Shown: positions 1-15,586, counted from the stretch's first letter. The stretch: DNA of 64,000 nucleotides from Halichondria panicea (GCF_963675165.1 NC_087383.1:4866979-4930978); one strand, 5' to 3'. Numbers and translations: made by a program. The notes: generated by a model not told the origin, from the sequence alone.

Positions 1-3000
1 GATTGGTGTGGATTGAATGGGAACCGCTGTGAATTCGGAGTCATATACATTCCGCCTTGTGCTGTACCACCAATGTTAGTTCCATTCATTAGCTGCAACT
101 GCTGAGCATTCTGAGGTCTGTAGGTATGCAGTGCCGGCATTCGAAGTGCTTCGGTGTTTCCAAGTGATGATTGATTTGCTTCTTGTCCTATTCGCTGTAG
201 CACGTTCATATGTGAGAGTTGCCTATTTACAGGCGGATGTTGGCTGAGCATCTGTTGATGGTAAAGGGCACCCTGCAAACTCTGCTGTGAGAGAGCTGGT
301 GTGTGTGGAGTGTTACCAATAGGATTATGTTGCCGCAAATTGAGCAAGTGTTGCTGTGAAGCTTGAGCCTGAAGCATCTGTTGTTGTTGTTGAAGCACTC
401 GTTGCTGAAAAACAGCTTGCTGTTGTGAGGATGAGAGTGACTGCTGGATTGTGGGATGCTGATAAAAACTGTTTATCTGTGACAGAGCTGGTACAGTCCC
501 CATTTGTTGCTGTTGAATCAACGAAGACCCTGTAGGGAGTGAGACGTTGCTATATTCCTGAGAGGCTTGTCGCACATGGCGCGCCAAGGAACGTGATCCA
601 TCCTGGACAAGGTGTGTTGTATGGTTACCACCCACATTAGACTGGTGGTGAGGAGACAACATAAGTTGATGTTGAGAGTCCTGTGTATTCTCAGGAGAAT
701 GATGCAGCGCAAGTCTAGGGCTCTTGTGCGGGGAGAGAGAACTGACATTCAATTGAGGTGACGGCTGTTTAGTTGGATAAATTGGTGGTCCAGTGTGAGG
801 TGATGGTTGTTTAGTTGGATAGGGTGGTGGTCCAGCGTGAGGTGATGGTTGTTTAGTTGGATAGTTTGGCGGTCCAGCGTGGCTAAGCTGTTGTGGGTGG
901 GACAGGTGATTCGACATATTGTGAGCAGGATGTGGGACGTGGTGGGACATCGAGTGGGGGGAGGGGGAATGAGTGTGGTGGAACCCAGGTGCTGTTAAAT
1001 TAGAATGAGGTGATGAAGTGTTTCTTTGATGTGGAGTCAGCTGTGCTGTTAAGTTCCGTGGAGATATGTGCTGTTGTGAAATTTGTTGTAAGTCGTTAGA
1101 CGGACCATACCCTGGGGTGAACTGCTGCTGACTGGATCCATATTGCAGTGACTGAGACGGACTATTCCAGTGTTGTCCTGATGTGTGCTCATGAGGCATT
1201 CTTGCTGGTGTGTTCGTGTTATCACCTGTTAATGAAGAAGCGTGCATGCTAGTTTCTTTTTGCGGCGGATTTTGCTTAGGTCTAATCTGTTCCCTTAAAT
1301 GTTCATTACCCGTTCTAGATGGTGTTATGTCGAGCTTTTCAGGATTAGTTCTCATCAAAGAATCTTCTAGAGGGAAATTTCTGTTAGATATGGAAATGTC
1401 AGTGGGAGTAACAACTTTTGCTAAGCGAATCTCAGGCGTTTTAGTTAGAGCTAATGGGCTAGACTTAATACTGGTTGCACTGGACTGGTTGTCATTGCGT
1501 TTTAAAGCGACTCGAGGTGAGTTGACCACATTGTGCAGTTTCAGCTCCATATTCCTAATGCTCTGCGGTGTAAGCTGTTCGGGTTGTGAATACCTCTCAG
1601 CCCTACTTTTTTGTGAACTTCTTTGTGAACTCTCAATCTCCATCTTCTCAACAGTAGCATCTTCTTTCGTTTGCATACTATGGTTGACCCTGCCCGGGAA
1701 ATGCTTAGTATCGATTTCAGCACAGTTAACAATCGGTTGGTGTCTGGTAACGGTTTGACTGTTGGTTCTACTTATTGTTGGTGTCGGATGAGGAGTGTGC
1801 ACATGTCTATGAAAGGCGGGGGCAGGATAAGACAGTTTGGGCATCTTGCTCACAGGCCAGTCTCCAACAGTCCACTAAGGAAGGAGGTAGTATGGTATAG
1901 CAAAGGTGAGTACTAAGTAGTGCATGTAGAGTACAGTGTTGCAAGGTACAGGTGATGTACGATGTGTATGCACATTGTACAAATTGTAGTTAATGTTTGC
2001 TGTAAAGTGTATCTCAGGGCAAGCAAGTAATACCATTACCTGGGCAAGCTTGTTGTTGGGTGAATCGATAGCCTTCATCATGTCAGTGTGAACCTCAGAG
2101 GATGTCCGCTCAATCTGCTGTCGAGTTGCCATCTCGTTACTATAGTCACGAACAGAGTGATAGAGATCTGTGAAGGGAAGGTTGGGAAGATTATTGGCCG
2201 AGGACACATTTTTGTTTTGCTGTTATTTTGAATCATAGGGACAGTCGGAAAACGACACATGAATTGCCTGTTCTAAAATTACCCGGACAGTTTTCAAAAT
2301 TAAATTTGGTGTCCGGTACAGATATTAATTGGTACAGATATTAATTTTACAAATACACATGTACATGTAAATGCACAGTTGCGTATACATGGTACTACCT
2401 GCTAGCAGAGAGGCGGCCCAGACTTGCAGTCTCTTATCAGGAATCCTAGTGGAGAGCTGAATCGCTGGGGAAGCCATGTCCTGGGCCTCCTGTGAGCAGA
2501 GCATGTGACGCATAGATAGCACACGTGCATGTACATGTTGAAAGGTGTGTGTAACACTTAATACTACCAACAAATTTAAGTTGTAAGGTACAGAGTACAA
2601 TACGTTAGGCACTACATGTATTATATCTGATTACATGAATTCGCACATGTATGTTATTTGGAAAAGAGAGAAGTTAACAGTGCAACAAGACCGTACACTA
2701 CACAACATTGGTTACAGCTAAACAGTGACTACTAGAGATTTAGATCAGAAAACATGCAACACAGTTGTCAAACAAACGGAAGTGACAGTATTATGTAATA
2801 AAGACTACGCAAGAAACTCGCTAGCCAGCTCTCCTACCTTGACATTTCCCAGGGCCATAAATATCTGTCCTAGGATGATCAGAGAGCAAGATGTCAGTTT
2901 CCCCAGGTCGTGTTTGTTGGCAAGCAGCATGGCCTCCCGTACTTGGCACCTACATGTAGGGTAATGACTGATAATGACGTACAGTACATGCTGAAGTTTA

Positions 3001-6000
3001 CTTAACACACTGCACATGTGTGTATATGACTAATGTACATGTAACTTGAATGTGCATATTTTATTCGCCTAGTTACTTAGACTGCATATACATTGTACAC
3101 TGTACTTCACTGAAAATGTACATATAGGAATTTGAGTGTAAAAGGTAAGAATGGGATATGAGCTGCTTCGAGTTCCTGCTTTAAGGAAGCACTAGAACGA
3201 GTACTGACTAGCCACAGCAAAGAACCTCTCTTCCTACCCTAAAACTACACACACACTCTTTAGCTTCCTCCAGTCATCCTTGTAAAGTCCCTGCCCCCAC
3301 AGACATGCACCCACACATATCCCCCAAATACAAATCTTAAGTATACATCGTACCTTTAGTTAAAGAACAATTCATAAACTGCACACAATCTACTGTGCGT
3401 GCAATTTGCTTACTTTGCGTCGTGTATCTTTCTCCTGGTGAACTTGTAGAGTCCCTGGGTATAGCTGATGGCTGCCTTGATGTGACAATTTGGGGAGTCG
3501 GAGGACAGGGCCTGCAGGGATGGTCACGTTAAAGTACACTGTGAGAAGTCCATGGCATATGCATTCCTCTTTATAATTATGGCTCACAAGAGTGGAAAAT
3601 GATCAACTGGTGAAAAACACGTGTTGGCAGAGCACAGCTTAATAATTATGATAACACGAAGTTGCTGAACATTCGGAAATTACTTAAATGACAGTGTACA
3701 TGTGTACGTACTAAAACTGAAAAACTGAGGTTCAACTATTGACTGCAAAAAAGCATACACTGCGGCCAGTGCAGTAACACTGTAATCATAATACGTACAT
3801 ACATGTACATGGTATGTGTACACACTGTAGACCTAGCATTAAGTATAGACAGGCCTGCATTAGGTTGGTAAGCTCTGAGGTGTGGTCAGAAGTGGACTTC
3901 ATGTACGCTACTGCCAAGTTCACTGAGATGAGCGAGCAGAGGTCTCCATCGTTGGTGTGCTGGTGGTGTGTGGATTGTAATGGGGAGGGGCATAAATCTG
4001 CTCGTCAAAAATACAAAATACAAATATGAAATGAGTATACACGTATAATAAAAGTAAAAGTTACAAGCACATTACCTGTAGCTTTGTACATATGCAAGCT
4101 ACTACAAAATACCATACACACACATGTACATGTACATGTATGCTGGACTAATTACAGCAAGTCTGTACAAGTACCTTTAGCGCAGTTTGGAACTGTTGAA
4201 TGGCTCTGTGACTGTCATCAGTAGCCAGAGCATAGTGGCCCTGGAGCATAAGACAAAGATCATCAAAGCAAGAACTGAATATATATCCTCTGTATACGAG
4301 TCACCACTAGGCCTCACTGAAAACGTAGCCTTAGCCAACACTGATAATCGAATTCCACACTCACCAGTAAGGTGTGAAGGACAGCTTTGTGTGAGTAGAC
4401 CAGCTGAGGGTGACCGTGGCACACGGAGATGACCTCGTGGAGCTGCAGGAAGTTAGTATTGCACCTACTGATTCACTCTACCCGTATTGGCATGTGACTG
4501 TGCGTATGTAGTTTTCTTATCCTTCCCTGCATGGTTACGATAGCCTAGCTCGTGTCATGTACAATTATGTGTTAGTGGCATGCTCATACATGTACAGTAC
4601 GTAATATCCGTCCCTACTCAAAAGTAATGTACATGTGCATGTACAGTCACCTAGCAACACAACATGTGCATGTATTATGGGCACTTTGTCTACTATGAAA
4701 ACAGAAAGTACCCATTATTGAATTCCAAGGTACATGTACTTGTATGTGAAGGTAAAAGATAACCATCCTGACCTTTTCACCAGCTGCTACTGTTTTCCCT
4801 TGCATGAGTAAGCTGGAGATGATATGCTCCAATACATGAGCTCTCAGGATACACATCACACTGGAGTCTGTAGATGAAAGACATTTTGTACTGAGAGATG
4901 TGCTGTGTACAGTTGTGTGTGGATGACGATACTGTTACAGTAGGCAAAATAGAGCACTGTATTAGCTAGTGCTTAACAGTACCAACATTCAATGTGCTTC
5001 TGTTGCGTGCATTTACAAATATACAATTAAAACTTCGAGTCTGAAGTACTTGTACATGCATGTACATCATAAACTAGCACAACTCAATGGCCAAGAGCTG
5101 GTCGAAATGAAGTACCTTCTTTGTGTAGATTGATGAGCTGCAGTGCCTTGTCAGCATATCCAAGAGCCTTGTCGGAGAAACCTCCATAAACGGAGTGCAC
5201 CACACACAACTGGAACAGGGACGAGAACAAGCAATAACGTACTGACATACAAACTTGCCATACTAGCGATTGCACTGCAGAACGCCACAATTTTATGCAA
5301 AAATGATAATGCACCGGCACTCCCACACACTATACATGACTATATAAATGATACATTAATTGTGTACACTTTTTACTACGTACCAGGTACACCATTACTA
5401 AAGTTTGTTCTTTAGTGATCCATTGAAATGAGTCGGGTGATTGAGGGGAGTGACCTGACTGGTCGTTCAGTGGCTCTCTCTCCGAACTAAACACTTTGAC
5501 CTGCTGCTGAAGTTGCTTTAAGTGTGGCTTTGCAGCTTTCATCTAAAAGGAATACATGAACACAATGAAGTGGCCGATCCATGTCCAGACCAAACATGAA
5601 AATACAGTGTACAGCACCTGCACATGTATTATCATTCCATCTAAACAAATTCATGCTACTATCCCATGAATGTATACATTTACACAACTACATGTACAGT
5701 ACATGTACTGTAGTGTACACTGTACGAACCTCACCTGGCCAGCTATTAGTAGATGTGCAACCTGTACAATCTGATAGAAGGCATTTATGATACCCTTGTT
5801 GTTGCCATGGTAACTGTCCTTTAGGGAACTGGTGACGTTTAGTACTTCACTGGCTTCCATGTAGTGGTGGTTTGTAAGGAGAAACTGCACATGAAGTATA
5901 TAATGTAATGATGAGGCAATACAAAGGTTTTATCATAACTACATTGTAAGGTTTATCATAACTAACAAACATGCATGCATTTTTGCGCAAGTTCACTGCA

Positions 6001-8213
6001 CAAGCACAAAGACTACCAGAACTTACCGCTCCCTTGTACAACAAGCACAGCAATCTGTGAAAGGAGAGATGCATTCAATACACCACTTACTGGTACATGA
6101 TATATAATCATGTAGATAGTAGCATTAAGACGAGTGTTGTATACACACAACACTCGTCTTATACAGGCACAAGCCCAAGGGTGTATATACAACACGATAA
6201 TTATGTGTTTTACACGACAACCCTTTTCCAAATTATACTTGCAGGTTATGTGACTGTGTAAAATTAACATTGTAGGCCTGTATGACTTTTATTACAGGCT
6301 TGTTACCTTGACAGCACGAAATACATTACAGTCTACAACTGTACTTGCAGTGTTACAGCAATAAACTCTGACCTTGTGTATGTAGCATTGACTTGACTGG
6401 CATACTCAATACACCTGTCTAAAGTACTCAGGACAGAATTCTCATCTTTCTCTTGCATGTGAATGTCTGCCAATTGAAGAAGGAGCCTGCATGTAAGAGT
6501 GTGCACAAGTGTCTCTTACATGTATACTTACATCTGGACTGTGGGTTCAATTAATTCGTTACACTGCAATACAAGGGCTACGATCTGCTAACACTACATT
6601 GGTCTAGGATTTATTAGGACAACTGCCCTACAATGAACATCCAGGGAAATGTTTGCCAGAACAGTAAGTGGCTTAGCAGAGAAGTTAAACAACTACAGAG
6701 GCTCTGAACATATCTAGAATACATAACTTGTACACATTATAATTACATGTACAGTGTAATGCTGCACGGAGGTAACCAGGGTGTCATACAGGGGAGGGGG
6801 AACTGGCTCCAATCCCCCCCCCCTAAAATGTGCATCCAGCTCCTAGTTGTACGACTGGGTTTCCATAGCTGGCAATGTTACATACTAACAGGGTATCGAA
6901 ATAACAGTTTTAACCTTTTTTTTAGCAAAATGTTCTGGGTTAGCTTCAAAATCTTGTATGACACCCTGGACTAACGATTATGGTTATAGGCTTGTCAGCC
7001 AAAGCAAACAGATACACAATAAATCTAAGCAATACAGTATCGTAACTTACCTAACATTCCAGTACGGGTGTCTGGTAGAAATCTCCAGACGGTTTCGGAG
7101 CAAACTCTTGGCCTGATAGAGACCGTTCTGCTCCACCATGATACGTGCTGCCAGTGAAGAGGCCTCAAATGAGACATCATGGAGGTTGCTAGCTGACTGA
7201 GATATTAGCATCTGAAACGAAGGGGACTGGTAAGTCAGAGCAGTATGTGCATGGTAATATTATTTCTCCTTTCATATATGCGTCACTGTACATGTACCAA
7301 TGCCTACCCCAACCGACACGCACACTCTCACCTGTCAATCACTCCTTCCTCACACTACTACATGCTGTATGTATGTATGTCTGTACACGCTACACCAAAC
7401 CCCCTCCCTACACACTCTCACCCACTATGCCTGTCTGTACACGCTACACCAAACCCCCTCCCTACACACTCTTACCCACTATGCCTGTCTATACACGCTA
7501 CACCAAACCCCCTCCCTACACACTCTCACCCACTATGCCTGTCTATACACGCTCCACCAAACCCCCTCCCTACACACTCTCACCCACTATGCCTGCCTGT
7601 ACACGCTACACCAAACCCCCTATCCACACACTCTCACCCACTATGCTTGTCTGTACACGCTACACCAAACCCCCTCCCTACACATTCTCTTACCGCCCTG
7701 TCAAGGTGCTGCCGAGCTTCTACCACATTATTAGTGTGATGATACAGTACTAGACCTAGTTGCAGTCTGACCCGGGCCTCTATTCGAGTGGAAGGACACA
7801 GAGTGAGGGTTGCTAGGAGACAGCGGACTGATTCAGAGACAAGGGGTGGAGTTTGATGGAGGTGGTGCTCTGAAATGGCCAGTAGCTGTGTGATGGTAGG
7901 GCTGTGAAGGATGTGGATGATGTAGAGAAAGTCAGTGTATAATATGAAGTTTGTGTGTGTTTATAAAAGGAATGAATGTGTAGTAAGTATCATACTATGG
8001 ATCACATAATTATTACAGCTCAACTAATTTTTCTCAGGAAAGGCATGCTTAATCACGAAAATAATAGTGAGAGTTTAGGAATGCATTCATAGCTAGTACA
8101 CAGATAAAATATACTACCCAGTTGGGAAGTACGCCTAGCTACTAGTTGTATGAATATTGACACACAAAACACTAGAACTGGACTTACTCATCATCGAGAT
8201 CCGATTCTGCCAT
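1..8213 (-). CDS. MAU2: MAU2/SCC4 cohesin-loading subunit, 3' end beyond window
   Basis: MAU2 partners NIPBL/SCC2 to load cohesin onto chromatin in the nucleus; it is a TPR-type helical repeat protein. About 16 short exons align in order with animal MAU2. The start exon is 8213-8188 and the second is 7901-7694, which contains IEARVRLQLGLVLYHHT. Others are 7211-7051, 6486-6373, a 28-nt microexon 6054-6027, 5884-5735, 5542-5384 (KPHLKQLQQQ), 5209-5116, 4867-4773, 4442-4365, 4240-4175, one near 3970-3830 whose donor I could not fix, about 3505-3413, about 2945-2835 (LTSCSLIILGQIF), about 2490-2400 (QVWAASLLAG) and about 2169-2041. The final exon starts at 1874 with WTVGDWPV, matching the conserved WTDG end of vertebrate MAU2. 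It then stays open to base 1, adding a Q/P/H/S-rich tail. The start ATG at 8213 is followed by a donor after 26 nt and the frame continues into exon 2. Very confident of the family; exact exon edges are hand-derived. Confidence 0.93.
757..882 (-). repeat. In-frame 42-bp tandem repeat x3 in the MAU2 tail
   Basis: Three consecutive 42-bp units (757-798, 799-840, 841-882) encode a 14-residue repeat built on GPPxYPTKQPSP inside the MAU2 C-terminal tail. They differ by a few substitutions and preserve frame, consistent with selection for a disordered proline-rich segment or with recent slippage. Confidence 0.85.
6127..6160. repeat. Perfect 14-bp hairpin in a MAU2 intron
   Basis: AAGACGAGTGTTGT at 6127-6140 is followed after a 6-base loop by its exact reverse complement at 6147-6160. 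It lies in the intron between the 114-nt and 28-nt exons. It could be a foldback remnant or a structured intron element; nothing else is visible. Confidence 0.7.
6777..6968. mobile_element. MITE with CAGGGTGTCATACAGGGG-type ends
   Basis: The left end reads CAGGGTGTCATACAGGGG and the right end TGTATGACACCCTG, an imperfect terminal inverted repeat around about 190 bp in a MAU2 intron. A related copy lies in intron 1 of the casein kinase gene (30804 to about 30966), so this is a dispersed non-autonomous family. Confidence 0.6.
7385..7690. repeat. 54-bp minisatellite, about six copies
   Basis: A C/A-rich unit containing ACACGCTACACC recurs every 54 bp, about six times, inside MAU2 intron 2. Because 54 is divisible by 3 and the unit lacks plus-strand stops, all three plus frames stay open. 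The resulting ORFs of 144-168 codons are spurious. Confidence 0.9.
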
Positions 8214-8716
8214 TATCCTATAAAACGTATCAGCACACGTCTCTGCTGAGCAAGATGGACCAGTCTATGCTGGAACATGTAGCTACACGTACAATTATAT
8301 TTATAAATACTGTTACACACGAATCATGTATGGTGACCCTATGCCTAGCGCCTAGCCTCTATCTGAATGGTGTGCACCATATAAAAGAGCCAATGTAAAA
8401 TTCTATTGTAAACATTTCAAAATAATAATGGACTGCCATCACAGCTAGCTAGACCTACATTCTTATAATTTACCCGACCTTGTCCTGAGAGCTTGGCTGG
8501 CACCTGTACTGTATCTATCCTGTGGCAGCTTTACAGATCTAGTTCAATTTTTCAGATCGAGTTTTTTAAAGTTTTCTGATAAATGGAACATCACAGATAG
8601 TTGAGATCTTTGTTGCCTCCAAACCACGTGGACTAGACTAGCATAAATTACAGTAATTTATAGTATCAAGAACTCTTGAAGTATCTATGAGACTACATGT
8701 AAACTAGAAAAAGAAA
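8214..8716. promoter_or_regulatory. Divergent promoter between MAU2 and AK6
   Basis: The start codons of MAU2 (8213, minus) and AK6 (8717, plus) face away from each other with only 503 bp between. No TATA box is evident and no other gene fits. The arrangement implies a shared promoter region for two housekeeping genes; exact start sites cannot be seen. Confidence 0.55.
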
Positions 8717-10566
<1,850 letters not shown>

Positions 10567-12353
10567 TGGTGGTGTGAGTTTGTCAATAATAAATTTATAA
10601 TGGTGTTATAATTATGTGTTATCAAAGTTAGTATATTTTTGAGATTGTTAGTGGAAAATTCTACACCAATTTCGTACCGTGTCTGTTCTTATAGTTAAAT
10701 AAATGCCGTGGTAATTTAAGGTATATAGGTGGTGATGCAATCATGTACATGTACATGTATAAAATCACGGTATAGGAGAACGGTATGTCATTGTTTCAAC
10801 CATAATGTAGTTACTACTCTTAGACTCGAGGTCATTTTTTACTAGGAAAGTTATCGTTAACGGAGTCCACAGTAAATGCAAATTTACTTTCCGCCCCGGC
10901 CTGCCTCCTCTGGCGTATCTACTGCCAACAGTCGGTACGCCATTGCTCTCGCCCAATTGAATCCATGTTTTTAATGGTGTTAAGTGAATAAGCATTTTCA
11001 AAACATCTACGTAGTGCTAGAAATTGCATTTTGGCCAATTTTAAGGTTTTGAAAACCTTGTGCAAGAATTATTTGTTTATGGAGATTACGATTTCAATAA
11101 GGATTGTAAGCCTTGAATTAAGGTTGGCAAACTGCTAAGTAGAATAGCTAACAGAGTTTGAAGAGACTTCAATGGCCAGAGAAAAGTAGAGATAACTCGT
11201 GAACGAAGCTTTATTTTGCAAGTCCACTCATTAAATCAATAAAACTTTGCTATAAGCCTATACAAGTTCTTACCTACACTTTAGTTGGAACTGCTATCAC
11301 GTACCTTGCATGATGGCCATGGTAGTCTCTTCACAAACTCGTGCGTAGCAAAATCTGCTACGTACCTTATTTATAGTGGTGATATACACACAAACACTAC
11401 TTTATACCTCGGTGCGCATGCGCATATCGAGGCATAATAATTAGACTTACAATTAATTGAAGTAATTAGCGTACCCTGCATAGAACGTCTTCTTAGGAGG
11501 GATTTAGTACCTCAAGGAAACTGTTATCACCCATATCTCCTGAACCACGACAGATATTTTGTGGATGTGTTCCCAACCGCACCTGCTACACTCCTCCAAG
11601 CTTTGTGACGTGTCGACTTACCTGGGCATGGTTCCTGTTTACGGGCCAACCATTGGACAGACTCCTCCCATTTCTGGCATCTGTTGTGGTTCGGGAGAGG
11701 GATTGTGTGTAACCTGGGTATACTATAATTATATCCAACCTTTAAAATCATTGTTTAGTTTTATTTTTATTTCCAATAATGCAGCTGAGACACATTGTTT
11801 TTGCTGCTGGCATGCATGACATTCCTCAAATTCAAAAACTATAGATGTTTATGCTTTGTAGCATAGTGAAGTGATTCAGTGTTAGCTAGTACCGTGCGCT
11901 ATCATGCACTGAGTAAGTTAAGTGAGTACAGATATATGTACGTATTGCGGTTTTTCTGTTTTAAGTTGAGCACGGGACTTGTGACACACATTGATTTTTT
12001 GCGATGTCCCACATGAATTTGCTTAATCAATTAGAGTTGGTTATTGTCTGAAAATCCACTGAAGTTTTCAAAATTTATGGGCAGTATAAGTTGTTGTTAT
12101 AATGACAGTATAGTTGCTCATTCCAAAGATGTTGCGAATGTAAAGCAGCAAACAGTAGCCTGAAATACAGTGTTTATAGCAGCTGTGGTTAGCATTCTTT
12201 TGCGTGTATGTTATATTTTATAGGAATTTAAGTTGCCACCAACCCCATGACAAACTGACTGTTCAGTTCTCTATAAGTTTGCAAGAATCTTATAAATATT
12301 ATTATATAGACCTATTAAATAAATAATTTGCATGTAACGATATCTATAGAGTA
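10567..12353. other. Intergenic between AK6 and the cadherin cluster; one likely MITE
   Basis: No convincing coding exon. At about 11156-11340 the ends GTTTGAAGAGACTTCAATGG and TGGCCATGGTAGTCTCTTC form an imperfect inverted repeat of about 22 bp, suggesting an old MITE. A short palindromic CCTCG/CGAGG segment with a GCGCATGCGC core lies near 11405-11435. The remainder is AT-rich and unremarkable. Confidence 0.5.
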
Positions 12354-15219
12354 ATGTTAAGAAGAATCAAAGGCATATACTTGTGTATTCTTGTGACCGT
12401 GATTGGTGAGATCTCACTTGATACTTCTGATTTGTTAATAAACTGTTAAAAATGTGCACAGGTTCACAATGTCTCCAGTTCAATGTGCAGAACACTGGAA
12501 ATGTGTATCAGTTCTATTCTCCTGAAAACACTGGTGGTGATGGAGTATCGCTGGGTGATGTGACATGCACTGAGGATGGTGGTGCTAATCTTACTGGTCC
12601 TGTCACATATGCAGTGCTACAGCCAGTATCCGTACCATTTGTTCTTAATGGTAGTACTGGAATGCTTACTCTTAAAACTGGAGAGATTTTGGACTACGAA
12701 CAAACCCAACAGCATATATTTGACGTATCCTGTTCTTATGATTCTGAATCATCTATCAATGCAACAGCTAGTGTCACGTTCTTAGTTGAACCTGTGAACG
12801 AGTTTAAACCTGTTTTTAGTGATGTCTCTCTTCAAGTTACCGTCACAGAGCTAACCCCAATTGGCATGGTCTTAGTTGCAAGAGATTCTTCCGGTACTAG
12901 ACACTACACTGTGAGTGATGAGGATAGCGGACCAGATGGAGAACTACGATTCTTACCAAGTTCAGCAAACCCACCAGAACTTGATCAAGATTTCAGTTTG
13001 AGTACGAATGGTACGCTAACTCTAAATCAAATAATCGAACTTGATACCGGAGTAACCGCAGTTAGACGTGTGACGTACCAAATAAGGGTTTGTGATGGAA
13101 ACCGTGTGGAAGCAGATTGCCCATCTTTAGATGTTGTATTACTTATCAGATCAGACAATGACAATCTTCCGATGTTTGAGCAAGACGAGTACACTGTTAC
13201 CGTATCTGAGTCAGTCCCCATTGGTACTAGTTTGATCACTGTGGTGTGTACTGATGCTGACCGCAATGGTGTGAGAGAATTTAGTGAGTTTGCCGTTGAA
13301 CAGCCCAATGCCCCAGTACACATACTTATTAATGGATCTATATTTCTCAAAGACAGTCTTGATTTTGAGAATTCTTCTGTTGTGACGGTTACTTTAGTCT
13401 GCTTAGATAGTGGTGGCTTTCAAGATAATGCAACATTGATGATCACTGTAACACCAGAAAACGATGGTGTCCCCAGCTTCAGCAGAACTCTCTTTGAATG
13501 TAATGTTTGTCGACTAGCAATCATTAGCGAAGAAATTTGTGAAGTTCAAGCAATTGACACTGATAATGATGTAATCACTTACACATTATCTGGACCAGGT
13601 AGTGAAAACTTTCAGATCAGGCCAGACGGTGTGTTAGTATTAAATGATATAGTTTTTGTTGCCGAAGGATCTTTCTTTGACCTCACGGTCACTGCAAGCG
13701 ATGGACTATTTAATACCAGCACAAATGTGAGACTTGCTGTCGACTGTTTGCTGTCCATTCCCGAGATCATCATTGTAGCAGTTTGTGGTGTGGTCTTGAT
13801 TTTAGTGGTGATCATTGTCACTGTCATATGCTGCTACTGTTGGTAAGTACTTGATGACTAATTGTGTTAACTTCCTTATTGTGTAAACGGGTACTATTCC
13901 CATGGTTTCAAGCGTTCCATTGTTCCGTGGTTCTAAGCATTCCATGGCTAATTTTAGCGAATTTGTAATTAACGCTAAATTAAGTACGCACTGATAATAA
14001 AACGCATTTATAAATCTCAAAAAACTTGTATAATGTACTTTTGTATGAAACAGAGTATGCTAAGCAAGCTAGCCCTTTTTTCATCTTTATCTGACTCAAA
14101 CTTTCCATTTTTTTTATGTGCTAATGAATTTGCTACAAATCTGCCAAAATTAGTACCTTAAAAATTTGAAAACGCTAAAATTACTACCCGTCTATAATAG
14201 TAGCCAGTGAGCAATCTTATCATAGTTGCCATCTTGTTTAACTTTGCAGGCTCAATATGCACTACAAATCTGAGGACGGACTCTTTGCAAGAAGTGACGA
14301 CATGGCTTCACGCAATCAAGAGCAACTAAATTCGATACGCTCAGTCCCACAGCAAGAAACAATTTTCTCTACTAATGGTCACATACACTTATACACACTC
14401 TGGTTCATGTTTTAATTATGTTCCTCTTTATTTCGTACATACAGATACTATTAAAGAGGTGTCCATCGAAATAGAAAATGTCCATTACTTAAGCGTCCAA
14501 AGTGGTCACACCAAACAAAAATATGTTGAGACTGCAGATGATCAAGAATACACCACTGTGACGTTTAAAAAGCAGAGCGAATACAAGAAAGGTATTTCAA
14601 TGTGTGCATCCATCCTGGGTCGTTCATTGTCCTGTTCTTTATGTTGAGCCCAGCATAAATAATTATTTAGGCAACTGAATACAAATGCAGTTAACAAGCA
14701 GTACTGAGTCAATTTCCATGCATCCCTACAGATAGTGACGGTGACGGTTTGTCAATTGAAGTTGAAAATATAAAGTACGCAAGTTACTCACAAAGTCTTT
14801 CAAGTGAGTGTTGTAGTGCATTGTGCATCTCAATAATACTTAAGTTATTGATTGACTTTGTAAACAATTTCTGAATAGGCAACACCCAGCCGATAGAATT
14901 AGTTGCTTCTGAAGAAGAGAACTCCACTGCAGGTGCTGTCAGTAATTCCAGCGCTAAATGCACTGCTGCTATTGTGGACCTCAGCGACCATGACTATGCT
15001 ACTGTCCTGCCCAAAAATCTGAGGAACTATCGATCCTTTGCCACAGAAGTTGAAGGTGATTTGATGATATCATGCACTTTCCCTGTAGTAATATTTATTC
15101 CACAGTGATGCATTCCCCTGTTATAACAATTTATGTATTATGTCATTGTTGGCATTTCTCTTGTTGCAGAGACCATTGATACTGAAACTAACTTGGAAAA
15201 TGTGACAGTTGTGTGTTAA
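12354..15219 (+). CDS. Cadherin-repeat receptor A with tyrosine-motif tail
   Basis: Predicted single-pass surface receptor of 668 aa from seven exons: 12354-12405, 12462-13842, 14250-14377, 14445-14591, 14732-14803, 14879-15055, 15170-15219. Exon 1 encodes a signal peptide beginning MLRRIKGIYLCILV. The large second exon holds about four divergent cadherin (EC) repeats with LDYE/LDFE, DxD, RSDNDNLP and EPVNEFKP linkers. It ends in a transmembrane segment (IPEIIIVAVCGVVLILVVII) and a Cys-rich stop-transfer. The remaining exons form a cytoplasmic tail with YxxV sites: VHYLSV (fits the ITIM consensus), EYTTV, KYASY, DYATV. Known cadherins mediate calcium-dependent adhesion; a recognition/signalling role here is inferred. 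No catenin-binding motif was recognised. The ectodomain is almost identical to gene C. Confidence 0.85.
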
Positions 15220-15586
15220 GATAGCAAGAAGGTGCCAGTTGATTCACAAAGAGAATATTAGTTAATTGCATTGTAGAGTTAGTGTTACAATCACCACGAA
15301 TAATAACTCACACTGTGCTGAGTAATGATATAAATGTGTATTGTTGTCTAGTTATAGAGTATAGCTGTGTTATGTTTTTTTTACATGAAATTTGTCTACT
15401 TTTGAGGATTTGTGTTGTTATAATGACAGTAGTGCATGCATAATTATTTGTTATTATTGATAGTTAACTATTTTTATGCATCAAAATTAAAGAGACCAAC
15501 CCATGAAAAAGCTTACTGCTCAGTAACTTTGAAAGATAAAATAGTGATCTTAATAGTTATCTGCATGCATGTAAAGATCTAGAGTT
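15220..15586. other. Short intergenic spacer between receptors A and B
   Basis: 367 bp with no coding evidence. The sequence just before the B start codon resembles that before A (AGAGT..ATGTTAAGAAGAATC), consistent with tandem duplication that included the 5' flank. Confidence 0.6.

Noticed and set aside
1210..1758. 182-codon plus-strand ORF
   Set aside because: Antisense shadow of the MAU2 tail exon, whose minus frame is open over the full 1874 bases and continues a conserved gene.
7245..7753. Three overlapping plus-strand ORFs of 144-168 codons
   Set aside because: They are products of the 54-bp minisatellite, open in all three frames, and lie in a MAU2 intron.
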